Notes under the pieces: generated by a model | Seen by the model: the letters and a program-made list of their open reading frames with translations, nothing else | Databases searched by the model: none | Told to the model about the DNA's origin: nothing | NCBI GenBank assembly: GCA_023128035.1 | Contig: JAGMES010000061.1 | Span: forward strand, 1 to 24,757 | Length of the DNA stretch: 24,757 nt | Direction of reading: 5' to 3' | Origin: Halanaerobiales bacterium | GTDB lineage: Bacteria; Bacillota_F; Halanaerobiia; DY22613 | Position numbers and translations under genes: made by a program | Shown here: in pieces, positions 7,465 through 15,848 of the stretch | How positions within the stretch are numbered: position 1 is the first letter of the stretch | Layout of the letters: each line of letters begins with the position of its first letter

Positions 7465-9229
7465 AGTTTGAAGCACTAAGTTTTTCTATAAGAACTTTAT
7501 CAGGATTAACAGTAATCGTTTGGTAATTTTCATAAAAGACCATTCCTGGTTTGGCACCCTTTGGTTTATTAACATATTTAATTAGAGTGTAATCTACAGG
7601 AACATGGGTAGACTCTCGTGCTTTACTGAAATAGGCGGCTATCGTAGCGGTCTCTAAAATAGTCCTTTCAGGAATTTCTCTACGATCATGATTGCGAATG
7701 ACTACATGAGAACCTGGGATATCTTTAACATGAAACCAGAGATCTCCTCTTGATGCAATTTTTTTTGTTACTTGATCGTTTTGACGATTGTTGCGTCCTA
7801 CTAAGATATCAAATTCATCTGAACTTTTAAATTTCATAGGTTTACTTTTGGGCTTGTGGCGATTGGGTGTTTTTTTTCTATTCTCTTTCATATATCCTTC
7901 ATGAATCAATTCTTCGCGAATTTCCTCTATATCAGCCTTAGATTCGATCTGTTCTATGCTTAATTCTACATTTCTAAAATATTCTAGTTCTTCGTCTAGC
8001 TTGGCTAATTCGTGTTTTACATATCTGACACTGGTTTTTAATTTACTATATCGTTTAAAATATTTTTTAGCATTTCCTTTAGGAGAAAGTGCAGGATTAA
8101 GTTCGATTGTGATCTCTTTCAGTTCGGGATCATAATAATTGATTGCAGTGAAAGTAGTTAGTCCTTTTTTAAGTTGATGAAGATTGGCGGTGAGCATTTC
8201 ACCATTGATCCGATAATCATCAGCGTTTTCTGCATCATCTAATTGTTGTTGTAGCTTAGCATATTTCTTTAAAGCCTTTTCTATAAGGTTTTTGATGGTT
8301 TTCCTGATTTCGCCTGAGATCTGATCCAATCTCTGTTTTTTAATATTTGTCTCGAAATTATTAGCCAATAGTTCATTCATCGTTGAGGAAGAGATTTGAG
8401 TTAAATTCTCATATTGTTTGAGTGCAAAACAGGAGAAAGCGATTACTTTACCTTTATCATCTTTAATTAAGGTTGGTTTTATTCTTCTTTCTTGAAGATT
8501 ATTAAAGAGATGGTAAAAAGCAAGCCAGAGTTGATCTAATTCCTCAGTTGAAATGTCTTTTATTTTATCATTGGGGTTCAAATTTGCACTAATTGTAATT
8601 TCTTTCGCAATTAAAGGGCTAATTCCAAGATAATTATCCATTATTGCCTTGAATAGTTTTGCCTCTGTATCAAGTTGGAGTAATGCTTTAAAAGCAGCTT
8701 CTTCTGCTATTAATGGATTAGCCTTATCCTGTTTAGGTGGATCGATATAAGGTTTTCCTGGTAATACTTCTCGATGTCTGCTTACATTAGTAGGTATTCG
8801 CTTTAATCCATCAAGAATAATTCCAGCTTGAGTAGTGAGAATTAAGTTGCTGTGTCTTCCCATAAGTTCAGCGATTAAACGGTATTGTTCTACTTCACCA
8901 TTTTCATTGAGATTTTGAATAGTTATATGTAGAATTCGTTCAAAACCTGGTTGACTTACTTCCACAACTCTTCCGCTAGTTAGGTATTTGCGTAATAGCA
9001 TACAGAATGTTGGCGGATGAGGTGGATTTATAAATTTTTCTTTTGTAAAATTTACTCGAACATACTGGGGATTTATTGAAAAAAGTAGTCTAAGATTTTC
9101 CCCGCGAACACGCAATGCAATAGTGATTAAATCTGGGTCTGGTTGATAAATTTTATCAACCCTTGCAGTAATCAGAGAATCTCTAAATTCTTGTGTTAAA
9201 GTATAAAGAACAAGCCCATCAAAGGCCAT
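7463..9229 (-). CDS. rqcH: Ribosome quality control protein RqcH (NFACT family)
   Basis: The 588-residue protein has the NFACT architecture: NFACT-N domain from MAFDGLVLYT through HPPTFCMLLRKYL, a middle helix-hairpin-helix and coiled-coil part (about 180-440, rich in Lys, Glu and Leu), and the C-terminal NFACT-R domain (about 468-575) with DILVGRNNRQND, GDLWFHVKDIPGSHVVIR and VDYTLIKYVNKPKGAKPG. Bacterial RqcH binds stalled 50S-peptidyl-tRNA complexes and directs alanine tailing; older names are FbpA or fibronectin-binding protein. The Asp97-Arg98 pair reported as important in the B. subtilis protein aligns with Glu97-Arg98 here (QPGFERIL), a conservative change. The gene is monocistronic, with AAAGGAGGAATT before the ATG and a TTGACT/TATACT promoter upstream. 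Confidence 0.92.
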   Translation of the reverse strand: MAFDGLVLYTLTQEFRDSLITARVDKIYQPDPDLITIALRVRGENLRLLFSINPQYVRVNFTKEKFINPPHPPTFCMLLRKYLTSGRVVEVSQPGFERILHITIQNLNENGEVEQYRLIAELMGRHSNLILTTQAGIILDGLKRIPTNVSRHREVLPGKPYIDPPKQDKANPLIAEEAAFKALLQLDTEAKLFKAIMDNYLGISPLIAKEITISANLNPNDKIKDISTEELDQLWLAFYHLFNNLQERRIKPTLIKDDKGKVIAFSCFALKQYENLTQISSSTMNELLANNFETNIKKQRLDQISGEIRKTIKNLIEKALKKYAKLQQQLDDAENADDYRINGEMLTANLHQLKKGLTTFTAINYYDPELKEITIELNPALSPKGNAKKYFKRYSKLKTSVRYVKHELAKLDEELEYFRNVELSIEQIESKADIEEIREELIHEGYMKENRKKTPNRHKPKSKPMKFKSSDEFDILVGRNNRQNDQVTKKIASRGDLWFHVKDIPGSHVVIRNHDRREIPERTILETATIAAYFSKARESTHVPVDYTLIKYVNKPKGAKPGMVFYENYQTITVNPDKVLIEKLSASN

Positions 9230-9264
9230 GGTGAATTCCTCCTTTTAGTAAATCTTTCTTCTTA

Positions 9265-9293
9265 AGTATAAAGTATTTACCTAAAACAGTCAA
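9265..9293 (-). promoter_or_regulatory. Sigma-A-type promoter for rqcH
   Basis: On the minus strand TTGACT (9288-9293) and TATACT (9265-9270) are separated by exactly 17 bases. The -10 lies about 35 bases before the rqcH start codon. This is the best promoter in the divergent rqcH / P-type ATPase gap. Confidence 0.75.
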
Positions 9294-9368
9294 ACTCTAC
9301 ATAGGGTAATTTTTTATTTCATTTTCGAATAAGATTAGTTGAGTAATGTAAATTGGAGGTGAGTGTGT

Positions 9369-12089
9369 TTGATATCGAAAAAAGAATATTATCAAATGAC
9401 TTCTAAAGAAACTGCTAAAGCATGGGATACAGATCTTTCGAAAGGTTTATCAAATCGCCAGATTGAAGGGCGTCTTCGGACTTTTGGGTTTAATATGTTA
9501 CCTGATCGAAAAAGGCTTTCTATCTTTGGGCTCTTAATAGATCAATTTAGAGATTTTATGATTTTAGTTTTAATGGTCGCGACTATAATCTCAGCTCTAA
9601 TGGGCGAGGTAGAAGATGCAGTTACTATCATGGCAATTGTTATTTTGAATGCTTTATTAGGATTTATTCAAGAGTACCGTGCAGAACGTTCCTTACAGGC
9701 TCTAAAAGAGCTTACAGCTCCCGAAGCAAGGGTTTTAAGAAATGGTCAGGTTTCAATGACAAAAGCAAAAGAACTGGTGCCTGGTGATCTAATCCTATTA
9801 GTTGCTGGAGATAGAGTTCCTGCTGATGGTAGGATAATAGAAGAACAAAATCTTGAGATAGATGAATCCTTATTAACTGGTGAATCTTTTCCTGTAGAAA
9901 AAAATATAGATATTTTGACTGGTGAACATCTTGTAGCAGAACGAAAAAATATGGTACATATGGGAACTATTATTACTCAAGGGCGTGGACAGATATTGGT
10001 TACATCTACAGGGTTAGATACAGAGATGGGTAAAATAGCGAATATGTTAGCAGACGTTCAGGAAGAGGAAACACCCCTGCAGAGGAAACTGCATCATCTT
10101 GGTAAATGGCTGGTTTGGTTATGCCTTCTTGCTTGTGCAGCTGTAGTAGGGGTGGGGGTTTTAAAAGGAGAATCTGTCTATCATATGTTTTTAGCAGGAG
10201 TGAGTTTGGCAGTAGCCGCGATTCCTGAGGGATTACCAGCAATTGTAACATTGTCATTGGCAATTGGTGTTCAAAAGATGATAAAAAGGAATGCTATTGT
10301 ACGTAAATTACCCGCAGTGGAAACTTTAGGTTGTGCTACAGTTATTTGTTCTGATAAAACAGGAACCCTTACTCAGAACAAGATGACTGTAAGAAGGATA
10401 TATACGATGAATCGGATGTATGATTTCGAAAGAAAACAAGATGAGCTAGATTTGAAAATGACTCTAGAAATTGGGGTTTATTGCAATAATGCTAATCTAA
10501 TTACTTCCACTCGTGAACTGTCCACAAGTGGACTTGGGAAAAAGAAATTTATTAAAAAAGATATTAACCTTGAGAAGATGCAAGTAATTGGAGATCCTAC
10601 AGAAGGAGCTTTATTGGTAGCGGGTATGAAAGTTGGAATTACAAAAGATAAATTAACAAGATATCAATTTGTTGCTGAAATTCCTTTTGACTCATCCCGG
10701 AAACGGATGTCAGTAATTGTTATGGAAGGAACAACTCGGAAACTTTTAATAAAAGGTGCTCCTGATTTAATTATTGAGAGATGTAGTCGCTATCAAGATG
10801 GGCATCAAGCGAGAAATTTATCAAGGCAGATGAAGGATAAAATATTTCGGCAAAATGAAGAGATGACCCATGATGCTTTGCGAGTTCTAGCTGTTGCCTA
10901 TCGGAAGATTTCCACTAATACAGGGCAAGGACTTAATAATTTAGAGGAATATGAGAAAGATTTAATCTTTGTTGGTCTGGTTGGGATGATTGATCCACCT
11001 CGAAAAGAAGCTAAAGAAGCTATATCGCGCTGTCGCATGGCAGGGATTAAACCCGTAATGGTAACAGGTGACCACCGCAATACAGCCAAAGCAATCGCTA
11101 AAGAGTTGGGACTATTAACAAAAGGTGATCTAGTGATTACAGGTGAAGAGTTAAATCAGATGGATGAAAAGCGGTTTTTATCAAAAATTGATCAGATTGC
11201 AGTTTATGCTAGAGTTTCTCCTGAAGATAAATTAAGAATTGTCCGTGGATTTAAGAAAAAAGGTCAAATTGTAGCGATGACTGGAGATGGTGTTAATGAT
11301 GCTCCTGCTGTGAAAGAAGCAGATATAGGGATTGCAATGGGTGAGAATGGTACAGATGTTACTAGAGAATCTTCAGATTTGGTATTAGCAGATGATAATT
11401 TTGCTACGATTGTTGCAGCAGTTGAAGAAGGACGAAATATATATGATAATATTCGAAAGTTTATTAGATACCTTCTTTCATGTAATATTGGTGAGATTTT
11501 GGCTATTTTTCTTGGAATGGTATTTGGATTTCCATTACCATTGCTACCAATTCAGATTCTTTGGGTAAATTTAGTCACTGACGGCTTACCAGCACTGGCT
11601 TTAGGGGTAGATCCTGGGGGCCCGGACGTAATGGAACGTTTGCCTCGTCATCCTAAAGAGAGTATTTTTAGCAATGGGCTAAAGATGAAAATCATTATTC
11701 AAGGAATATTGATTGGCTTGAGTACATTGGGCGCGTTTTTATTGGGGTATTATTGGGAAGGCGGTTCATTGGCTGAAGCAAGAACCATGGCTTTCACCAC
11801 TTTAGTCATAGCTCAATTAATCTTTGTATTTGCTTGTCGTTCAGAACGTCATTCACTCTGGCAAACAAATATATTTTCAAATATATGGCTGTTATTGGCA
11901 GTAATTCTTTCAGCAATGATGCAACTCGGTGTTTTGTATTTACCAGCATTACAACAAATCTTTAAAACTACTTTATTAAACTCAAGAGAATGGATTATAA
12001 TTTTGGCAATGTCTAGTTGGTCGATTATTGTTCTCGATATTATTCAGACGGTTCTTCACAAAACGATTTTAAAAAAACATTTGAAGTGA
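9369..12089 (+). CDS. Calcium-transporting P-type ATPase (type II, SERCA/PMCA-like)
   Basis: About 906 residues with every P-type signature: actuator loop LTGESFPVEK (about 170), phosphorylation site DKTGTLT (Asp near residue 329), nucleotide-binding GDPTEGALL and KGAPD, and hinge TGDGVNDAP. Ion-site residues match type IIA pumps: AAIPEGLP in TM4, CNIGEILAIF (Asn and Glu) in TM5 and NLVTDGLPA (Asn, Thr, Asp) in TM6, supporting Ca2+ export. It is predicted to have about ten membrane segments. Start choice: GGAGG at 9355-9359 is 9 bases before TTG 9369, while GTG 9363 is only 3 bases away and ATG 9396 is too far, so TTG is preferred. It is divergent from rqcH, stands alone and ends at a terminator. 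Mn2+ or broader specificity cannot be excluded. Confidence 0.92.
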   Translation: MISKKEYYQMTSKETAKAWDTDLSKGLSNRQIEGRLRTFGFNMLPDRKRLSIFGLLIDQFRDFMILVLMVATIISALMGEVEDAVTIMAIVILNALLGFIQEYRAERSLQALKELTAPEARVLRNGQVSMTKAKELVPGDLILLVAGDRVPADGRIIEEQNLEIDESLLTGESFPVEKNIDILTGEHLVAERKNMVHMGTIITQGRGQILVTSTGLDTEMGKIANMLADVQEEETPLQRKLHHLGKWLVWLCLLACAAVVGVGVLKGESVYHMFLAGVSLAVAAIPEGLPAIVTLSLAIGVQKMIKRNAIVRKLPAVETLGCATVICSDKTGTLTQNKMTVRRIYTMNRMYDFERKQDELDLKMTLEIGVYCNNANLITSTRELSTSGLGKKKFIKKDINLEKMQVIGDPTEGALLVAGMKVGITKDKLTRYQFVAEIPFDSSRKRMSVIVMEGTTRKLLIKGAPDLIIERCSRYQDGHQARNLSRQMKDKIFRQNEEMTHDALRVLAVAYRKISTNTGQGLNNLEEYEKDLIFVGLVGMIDPPRKEAKEAISRCRMAGIKPVMVTGDHRNTAKAIAKELGLLTKGDLVITGEELNQMDEKRFLSKIDQIAVYARVSPEDKLRIVRGFKKKGQIVAMTGDGVNDAPAVKEADIGIAMGENGTDVTRESSDLVLADDNFATIVAAVEEGRNIYDNIRKFIRYLLSCNIGEILAIFLGMVFGFPLPLLPIQILWVNLVTDGLPALALGVDPGGPDVMERLPRHPKESIFSNGLKMKIIIQGILIGLSTLGAFLLGYYWEGGSLAEARTMAFTTLVIAQLIFVFACRSERHSLWQTNIFSNIWLLLAVILSAMMQLGVLYLPALQQIFKTTLLNSREWIIILAMSSWSIIVLDIIQTVLHKTILKKHLK

Positions 12090-12094
12090 ATTAG

Positions 12095-12135
12095 AAATCA
12101 GAAGCCAGAGTAAAAAAATTGGCCTCTGATTTTTT
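12095..12135 (+). terminator. Intrinsic terminator after the P-type ATPase gene
   Basis: Bases 12095-12107 pair with 12120-12132 (13 pairs, one mismatch) and run into TTTTTT (12130-12135). The stem starts 6 bases after the stop codon. Confidence 0.85.
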
Positions 12136-12265
12136 ATGTATAGATTTATCATTGTAAGTTAGAATGGATGCTGGAAATATTAGTGATACCAGGTTATTGT
12201 TTTATAAATCGCTAAAAAAAGTTTGTTGAAATTAATTTTTTTTTAAAATTTTAGGTGAATAAGCC

Positions 12266-12295
12266 TTGCATTCGCTTTAATCCCTATGGTATTAT
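12266..12295 (+). promoter_or_regulatory. Promoter of the yicC-remA-gmk-rpoZ cluster
   Basis: TTGCAT (12266-12271), an 18-base spacer and TATTAT (12290-12295) with TGG directly before it make an extended -10 promoter. The implied leader is about 80 bases and contains a small imperfect hairpin, GAGATACTT with AAGTATTTCTC. No other promoter is evident before the cluster. Confidence 0.7.
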
Positions 12296-12380
12296 AAGTT
12301 ATAGATTTGGAGTAAAGGTGAGATACTTTAAGTATTTCTCGTTTAATTGATGGTTATGCCAGTATAGGAGGTGAGATGTT

Positions 12381-13262
12381 ATGATTAAAAGTATGACTGG
12401 ATATGGTAAAGCAGAAACGACGCGTGATGGTTTTACTGTTACTGCTGAGTTTAAAACTGTAAATCATCGATATTCAAATATTTATTTACATACACCTAGT
12501 TTTTTGTCAGCTTTGGAGTTATCATTAAATAAAATGATAAAGAGTAAAGTTAGTCGTGGGCGTATTGATTTATATTTGAAAGTGGAAGATGTTATTACTG
12601 AAGGTGCATATGAGCCAGTGATAAACATTGAGTTGGCTAAAAAATACTATAACGAGTTGAAATCTTTAAAAGAAAGTCTTGATCTAAATGAAGATGTAAC
12701 TTTAGATTATTTGGTTTCTCTGCCACAAGTTTTAAAAGTTAAGGAAGCTGAAAAGGATACAGAAGTTTTGCATGGAATCGTTCTGGAGACTGTGGAGAAA
12801 AGTTTGGATTTTCTTCTAGAGATGAGAACTATAGAAGGTGAAGAACTGTATCAAGATTTTATTCAATGTTTGGTACTCATTGAAAAAGAGTGTCATCATA
12901 TCGAAGAAGTCGCTCCTAAAGTAATAGAAGAACATAAAAGTAAAATTAGAGATCGACTACAAGAACTTCTCGAAGATAAAGTAGTTGATGAATATCGCCT
13001 AGCTATGGAAATCGCGATTCTTGCGGATAAGAGTAGTATTAACGAAGAATTAGTACGGTTAAGAAGTCATATAGAGCAATTCCACTCCAATTTGACTCTA
13101 GAAGAACCTGTTGGACGGAAACTTGATTTTATTGCTCAGGAGATGTTTCGAGAAGCCAATACCATTGGTTCAAAGGTTATTGATTCTGATATGCTTAATT
13201 CTGTAGTTAATATGAAAAGTGAGATAGATAAAATTCGTGAACAAATTCAAAATATAGAGTAG
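12381..13262 (+). CDS. yicC: YicC/YloC-family endoribonuclease
   Basis: 293 residues, the usual family length. The N-terminus [12 protein letters not shown] and the motif [16 protein letters not shown] are hallmarks of the YicC N-terminal domain. The C-terminal part (about 185-293) has the DUF1732 signature: [45 protein letters not shown] and [10 protein letters not shown]. coli YicC and relatives are known as RNA-cleaving proteins. An AGGAGGTGAG site precedes the ATG. It is the first gene of the cluster, and its stop is 23 bases before the remA start. Conservation of this order with gmk and rpoZ in Firmicutes supports the call. Confidence 0.92.
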   Translation: MIKSMTGYGKAETTRDGFTVTAEFKTVNHRYSNIYLHTPSFLSALELSLNKMIKSKVSRGRIDLYLKVEDVITEGAYEPVINIELAKKYYNELKSLKESLDLNEDVTLDYLVSLPQVLKVKEAEKDTEVLHGIVLETVEKSLDFLLEMRTIEGEELYQDFIQCLVLIEKECHHIEEVAPKVIEEHKSKIRDRLQELLEDKVVDEYRLAMEIAILADKSSINEELVRLRSHIEQFHSNLTLEEPVGRKLDFIAQEMFREANTIGSKVIDSDMLNSVVNMKSEIDKIREQIQNIE

Positions 13263-13285
13263 TGTTGGAAGAAAGGGGCAGTTTG

Positions 13286-13537
13286 ATGGATATTAAACTG
13301 ATAAACATCGGATTTGGTAATATTGTTGCTGCTAATAGGATTATTGCCATCGTAAGTCCGGAATCAGCACCAATTAAACGAATAATTCAGGAGGCAAGAG
13401 ACCGTGGAATGTTAATTGATGCTACCTATGGTCGTAGAACAAGAGCAGTTGTTATTACTGACAGTGATCATGTAATTTTATCTGCTGTACAACCTGAGAC
13501 TGTTTCCCATCGTTTAAGTGGATCACAAGAGGACTAA
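13286..13537 (+). CDS. remA: RemA/DUF370 family DNA-binding regulator
   Basis: The start at ATG 13286 is chosen because AAGAAAGGGG lies about 7 bases before it; a GTG at 13262, overlapping the yicC stop, would add eight residues without a ribosome binding site. The 83-residue product [19 protein letters not shown]... with [18 protein letters not shown], the basic YGRRTRAVV and [11 protein letters not shown] is a clear RemA (DUF370) protein. In B. subtilis RemA is a ring-forming DNA-binding activator of matrix and osmoprotectant genes. Its place between yicC and gmk is the standard firmicute arrangement. Confidence 0.93.
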   Translation: MDIKLINIGFGNIVAANRIIAIVSPESAPIKRIIQEARDRGMLIDATYGRRTRAVVITDSDHVILSAVQPETVSHRLSGSQED

Positions 13538-13577
13538 TAATCAACTTTTTAATATTATAGCATGAGGGGGAGGATGG

Positions 13578-14153
13578 ATGAGGGGTAAACTATTTGTACT
13601 ATCCGGACCTTCTGGTGTAGGCAAAGGAACTGTTCGTGCTGCACTTTTAGAAGATTATTTAGATATATTATATTCAATTTCTGCAACTACCAGATCAATG
13701 CGTGAAGGAGAAATTCATGGTCAGGATTATTTTTTTGTTTCGTCAAGTGAATTTCAGAAGATGATTCAGAATGACGATTTGATAGAATGGGCAGAATACT
13801 GTGGAAACTACTATGGTACTCCTAGAAGTTATGTTGAGGAACAATTGCAAAAAGGTAATGATGTTATTTTAGAGATTGAAATAAATGGTGCAGAACAGAT
13901 TACAAGAAAATTTCCTGAAGGTGTTTTCATTTTTCTTGCTCCTCCATCATTGAACGAACTTCGTTCTAGAATTCATAAACGGGGTACTGAAGATGAAGAA
14001 ATAATTTCCGAACGTTTAGAAAAAGCTCAAATTGAGATGCAAAAGATGGATGAATATGATTATGTGATTGTCAATGATGTGGTTAACATTGCTTCAGAAA
14101 AGTTAAAGTCAATTATGATTGCTGAGAGATGCAAAATAGAAAATTACCGGTAA
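13578..14153 (+). CDS. gmk: Guanylate kinase
   Basis: 191 residues, a typical bacterial length. It converts GMP and ATP to GDP and ADP in the cytoplasm. Walker A is GPSGVGKG at 10-17. The GMP-binding region shows TTRSMREGEIHGQDYFFV (37-54), the family TRxxRxGExxGxDYxF pattern, with Met where Pro is usual, and EWAEYCGNYYGTP (70-82). The lid and Arg-rich segment RSRIHKRGTEDEE (129-141) and VIVND (163-167) are also present. GGGGGAGG precedes the ATG. It lies 40 bases after remA and 15 before rpoZ, in one operon. Confidence 0.96.
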   Translation: MRGKLFVLSGPSGVGKGTVRAALLEDYLDILYSISATTRSMREGEIHGQDYFFVSSSEFQKMIQNDDLIEWAEYCGNYYGTPRSYVEEQLQKGNDVILEIEINGAEQITRKFPEGVFIFLAPPSLNELRSRIHKRGTEDEEIISERLEKAQIEMQKMDEYDYVIVNDVVNIASEKLKSIMIAERCKIENYR

Positions 14154-14168
14154 GGAGGGATCGTTATA

Positions 14169-14381
14169 ATGATAGTTAAACCTTCTTTAGATGAACTTCT
14201 AACAAAGGTTGACAATACCTATACTCTTGTTATCGCTACTTCTCGTCGGGCGCGAATGTTAAAGGATGGGGCTGAGCTATTAATTTCAGTTGAGGGTTCA
14301 AAACCAGTTTCTCATGCTTTAGAAGAAATCTTCGAAGACGAAATTAAAATTATACCTCGGAATCCAAATAAAAATAAATAA
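14169..14381 (+). CDS. rpoZ: DNA-directed RNA polymerase omega subunit
   Basis: 70 residues with the omega core: KPSLDELLTKVDNTYTLV followed by ATSRRARML, the conserved motif that contacts beta-prime, and then SHALEEIFEDEI. Omega assists folding and assembly of RNA polymerase. TAAGGAGGG ends 11 bases before the ATG. The gene immediately follows gmk as in most Firmicutes, and a strong hairpin begins at the last base of its stop codon region. Confidence 0.95.
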   Translation: MIVKPSLDELLTKVDNTYTLVIATSRRARMLKDGAELLISVEGSKPVSHALEEIFEDEIKIIPRNPNKNK

Positions 14382-14416
14382 TTTAAAAAGGGATCTTTTA
14401 AAGATCCCTTTTTAAA
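14382..14416 (+). terminator. Intrinsic terminator or attenuator between rpoZ and coaBC
   Basis: A perfect 16-bp inverted repeat (14382-14397 with 14401-14416) with a 3-base loop; AAGATCCC is followed by TTTTT inside the right arm. It starts at the end of rpoZ and finishes 12 bases before the coaBC start, so it can stop or reduce transcription into coaBC. No separate coaBC promoter is visible, so partial read-through is likely. Confidence 0.7.
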
Positions 14417-14428
14417 GAGGTGTTATTG

Positions 14429-15625
14429 ATGCTAAAAGGAAAAAAAATTCTTATTGGTGTATCAGGTGGGATTGCTGTTTATAAGATGGTGAATGTTGTT
14501 AGTGCTTTGACAAAGTTAGGAGCTAATGTTAGAGTGATAATGACTCATGCAGCTACTAAGTTAGTTCAACCCCTTACATTTAGATATATCTCTAAAAATC
14601 CTGTGTATGTAGAGATGTTTGAAGAACCAAAAGTTTGGAATGTGGAACATATTTCTTTGGCAGACGAAGCTGATTTAATGCTAATTGCACCAGCGACTGC
14701 TAATATTATTGGTAAAATTGCCAATGGTATTGCTGATGATATGCTTTCCACAACAGTGATGGCTGCTGCGGTACAAATTCCTGTATTGATTATACCAGCT
14801 ATGAATATGAAGATGTATGCTAATCCTATTGTTCAGAATAATATTTCCAAGCTTAGAGAATATAATTATAAGATCATGGAACCTAACTCAGGACATCAGG
14901 CATGTGGAGATGTTGGTAAAGGTCGTCTTCCAGAACCAATGGAGATTGTCGAGAGACTGCTCTATGAACTGACACCAAAAGATTTGCATGGTAAAAAGGT
15001 GGTTGTAACAGCTGGAGGAACAAGAGAAGCTATCGATCCTGTACGTTTTCTCTCTAATCCTTCTACTGGTAAAATGGGATATGCTGTTGCAAAAGCAGCA
15101 TATTATAGAGGCGCAGAGGTTGTTTTGATTAGTGCTCCAACTCATCTTAAAGCTCCTGAAGGGGTACAGGTAATTCCAATTATCAGGACGCAAGAAATGT
15201 ATGACGCTATTCTTAATGAGGTGGATGATGCAAATTTGATTGTTAAAACTGCAGCTGTAGCAGATTATACGCCAGTTACTGTTGCTGAACAAAAAATGAA
15301 AAAGACAGAGGGAGATCTGACAATTCGTCTAACACGGACTCCTGATATCCTTGCTGAACTGGGAAGACGTAAAAAGCCAGGACAAGTTTTAGTTGGGTTT
15401 GCTGCGGAAACTCAGAACTTAATTGAGAATGCTAGATCAAAGCTTGTGCGGAAAAACTGTGATTTCATTATAGCTAATGATATTTCTACTCCAGGTGCTG
15501 GCTTTGCTGGGGATACTAATCAGGTTAGTGTGGTATCTGAGACTGGTGAGGAGAAGTTGCCGATGATGTCGAAGGAAGAGCTGGCCCATCAGATTTTGGA
15601 TAGAGCTTTAGAAAGATTTAGATAA
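14429..15625 (+). CDS. coaBC: Bifunctional phosphopantothenoylcysteine decarboxylase / phosphopantothenate-cysteine ligase
   Basis: The start at ATG 14429 is preferred over GTG 14420, because GAGG at 14417-14420 is 8 bases upstream. The 398-residue protein carries two steps of coenzyme A synthesis. The CoaC half is an FMN flavoprotein: GVSGGIAVYK (10-19), catalytic His74 in EHISLAD, PAMNMKMY (123-130) and ACGDVGKGRLPEP with active Cys159. The CoaB half begins near 188: VTAGGTREAIDPVRFLSN (193-210), with Asn210 matching the E. coli catalytic Asn, then PSTGKMG, KTAAVADY, KMKK and GFAAET. The SD sequence and start lie right after the rpoZ-coaBC hairpin. Downstream a terminator ends the cluster. 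Confidence 0.96.
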   Translation: MLKGKKILIGVSGGIAVYKMVNVVSALTKLGANVRVIMTHAATKLVQPLTFRYISKNPVYVEMFEEPKVWNVEHISLADEADLMLIAPATANIIGKIANGIADDMLSTTVMAAAVQIPVLIIPAMNMKMYANPIVQNNISKLREYNYKIMEPNSGHQACGDVGKGRLPEPMEIVERLLYELTPKDLHGKKVVVTAGGTREAIDPVRFLSNPSTGKMGYAVAKAAYYRGAEVVLISAPTHLKAPEGVQVIPIIRTQEMYDAILNEVDDANLIVKTAAVADYTPVTVAEQKMKKTEGDLTIRLTRTPDILAELGRRKKPGQVLVGFAAETQNLIENARSKLVRKNCDFIIANDISTPGAGFAGDTNQVSVVSETGEEKLPMMSKEELAHQILDRALERFR

Positions 15626-15668
15626 ATTTAAAGGGATTTATAAAATAATTCAATTCCATAAATACAGG

Positions 15669-15710
15669 AAAAACCCTGATTAGTTCATTCTGAAATGATC
15701 AGGGTTTTTT
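15669..15710 (+). terminator. Intrinsic terminator after coaBC
   Basis: AAAAACCCTGAT (15669-15680) pairs with ATCAGGGTTTTT (15698-15709), continuing in T. The interior can pair further (TCATT with AATGA). It closes the housekeeping cluster and separates it from the RHS locus. Confidence 0.88.
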
Positions 15711-15777
15711 GTAGATTCACTATGACAAGAACAAATATAGGACGGATTAATTGACATTATGAAATTTTATAATATTT

Positions 15778-15807
15778 GCAGGATATTTTTAACAAATGGA
15801 GTATAAT
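15778..15807 (+). promoter_or_regulatory. Possible promoter of the RHS/YD-repeat gene
   Basis: A perfect TATAAT at 15802-15807 lies 42 bases before the start codon. The nearest -35-like hexamer is TTGCAG, with a long 20-base spacer. A TTGACA at 15751-15756 also exists, but its partner TATAAT (15768-15773) is only 11 bases away. The -10 is credible; the -35 is not settled. Confidence 0.3.
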
Positions 15808-15848
15808 AAAAAGGGTTAGTAACCAAAAAATAAACCGAGGTGAGAAAA

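Noticed and set aside
9363..9365. GTG as start of the P-type ATPase
   Set aside because: It is only 3 bases from the GGAGG; TTG 9369 has normal spacing. The difference is two residues.
14888..15292. 134-codon minus-strand open frame inside coaBC
   Set aside because: It is antisense to a strongly conserved gene, with an unnatural Cys- and Ser-rich composition and no ribosome binding site.
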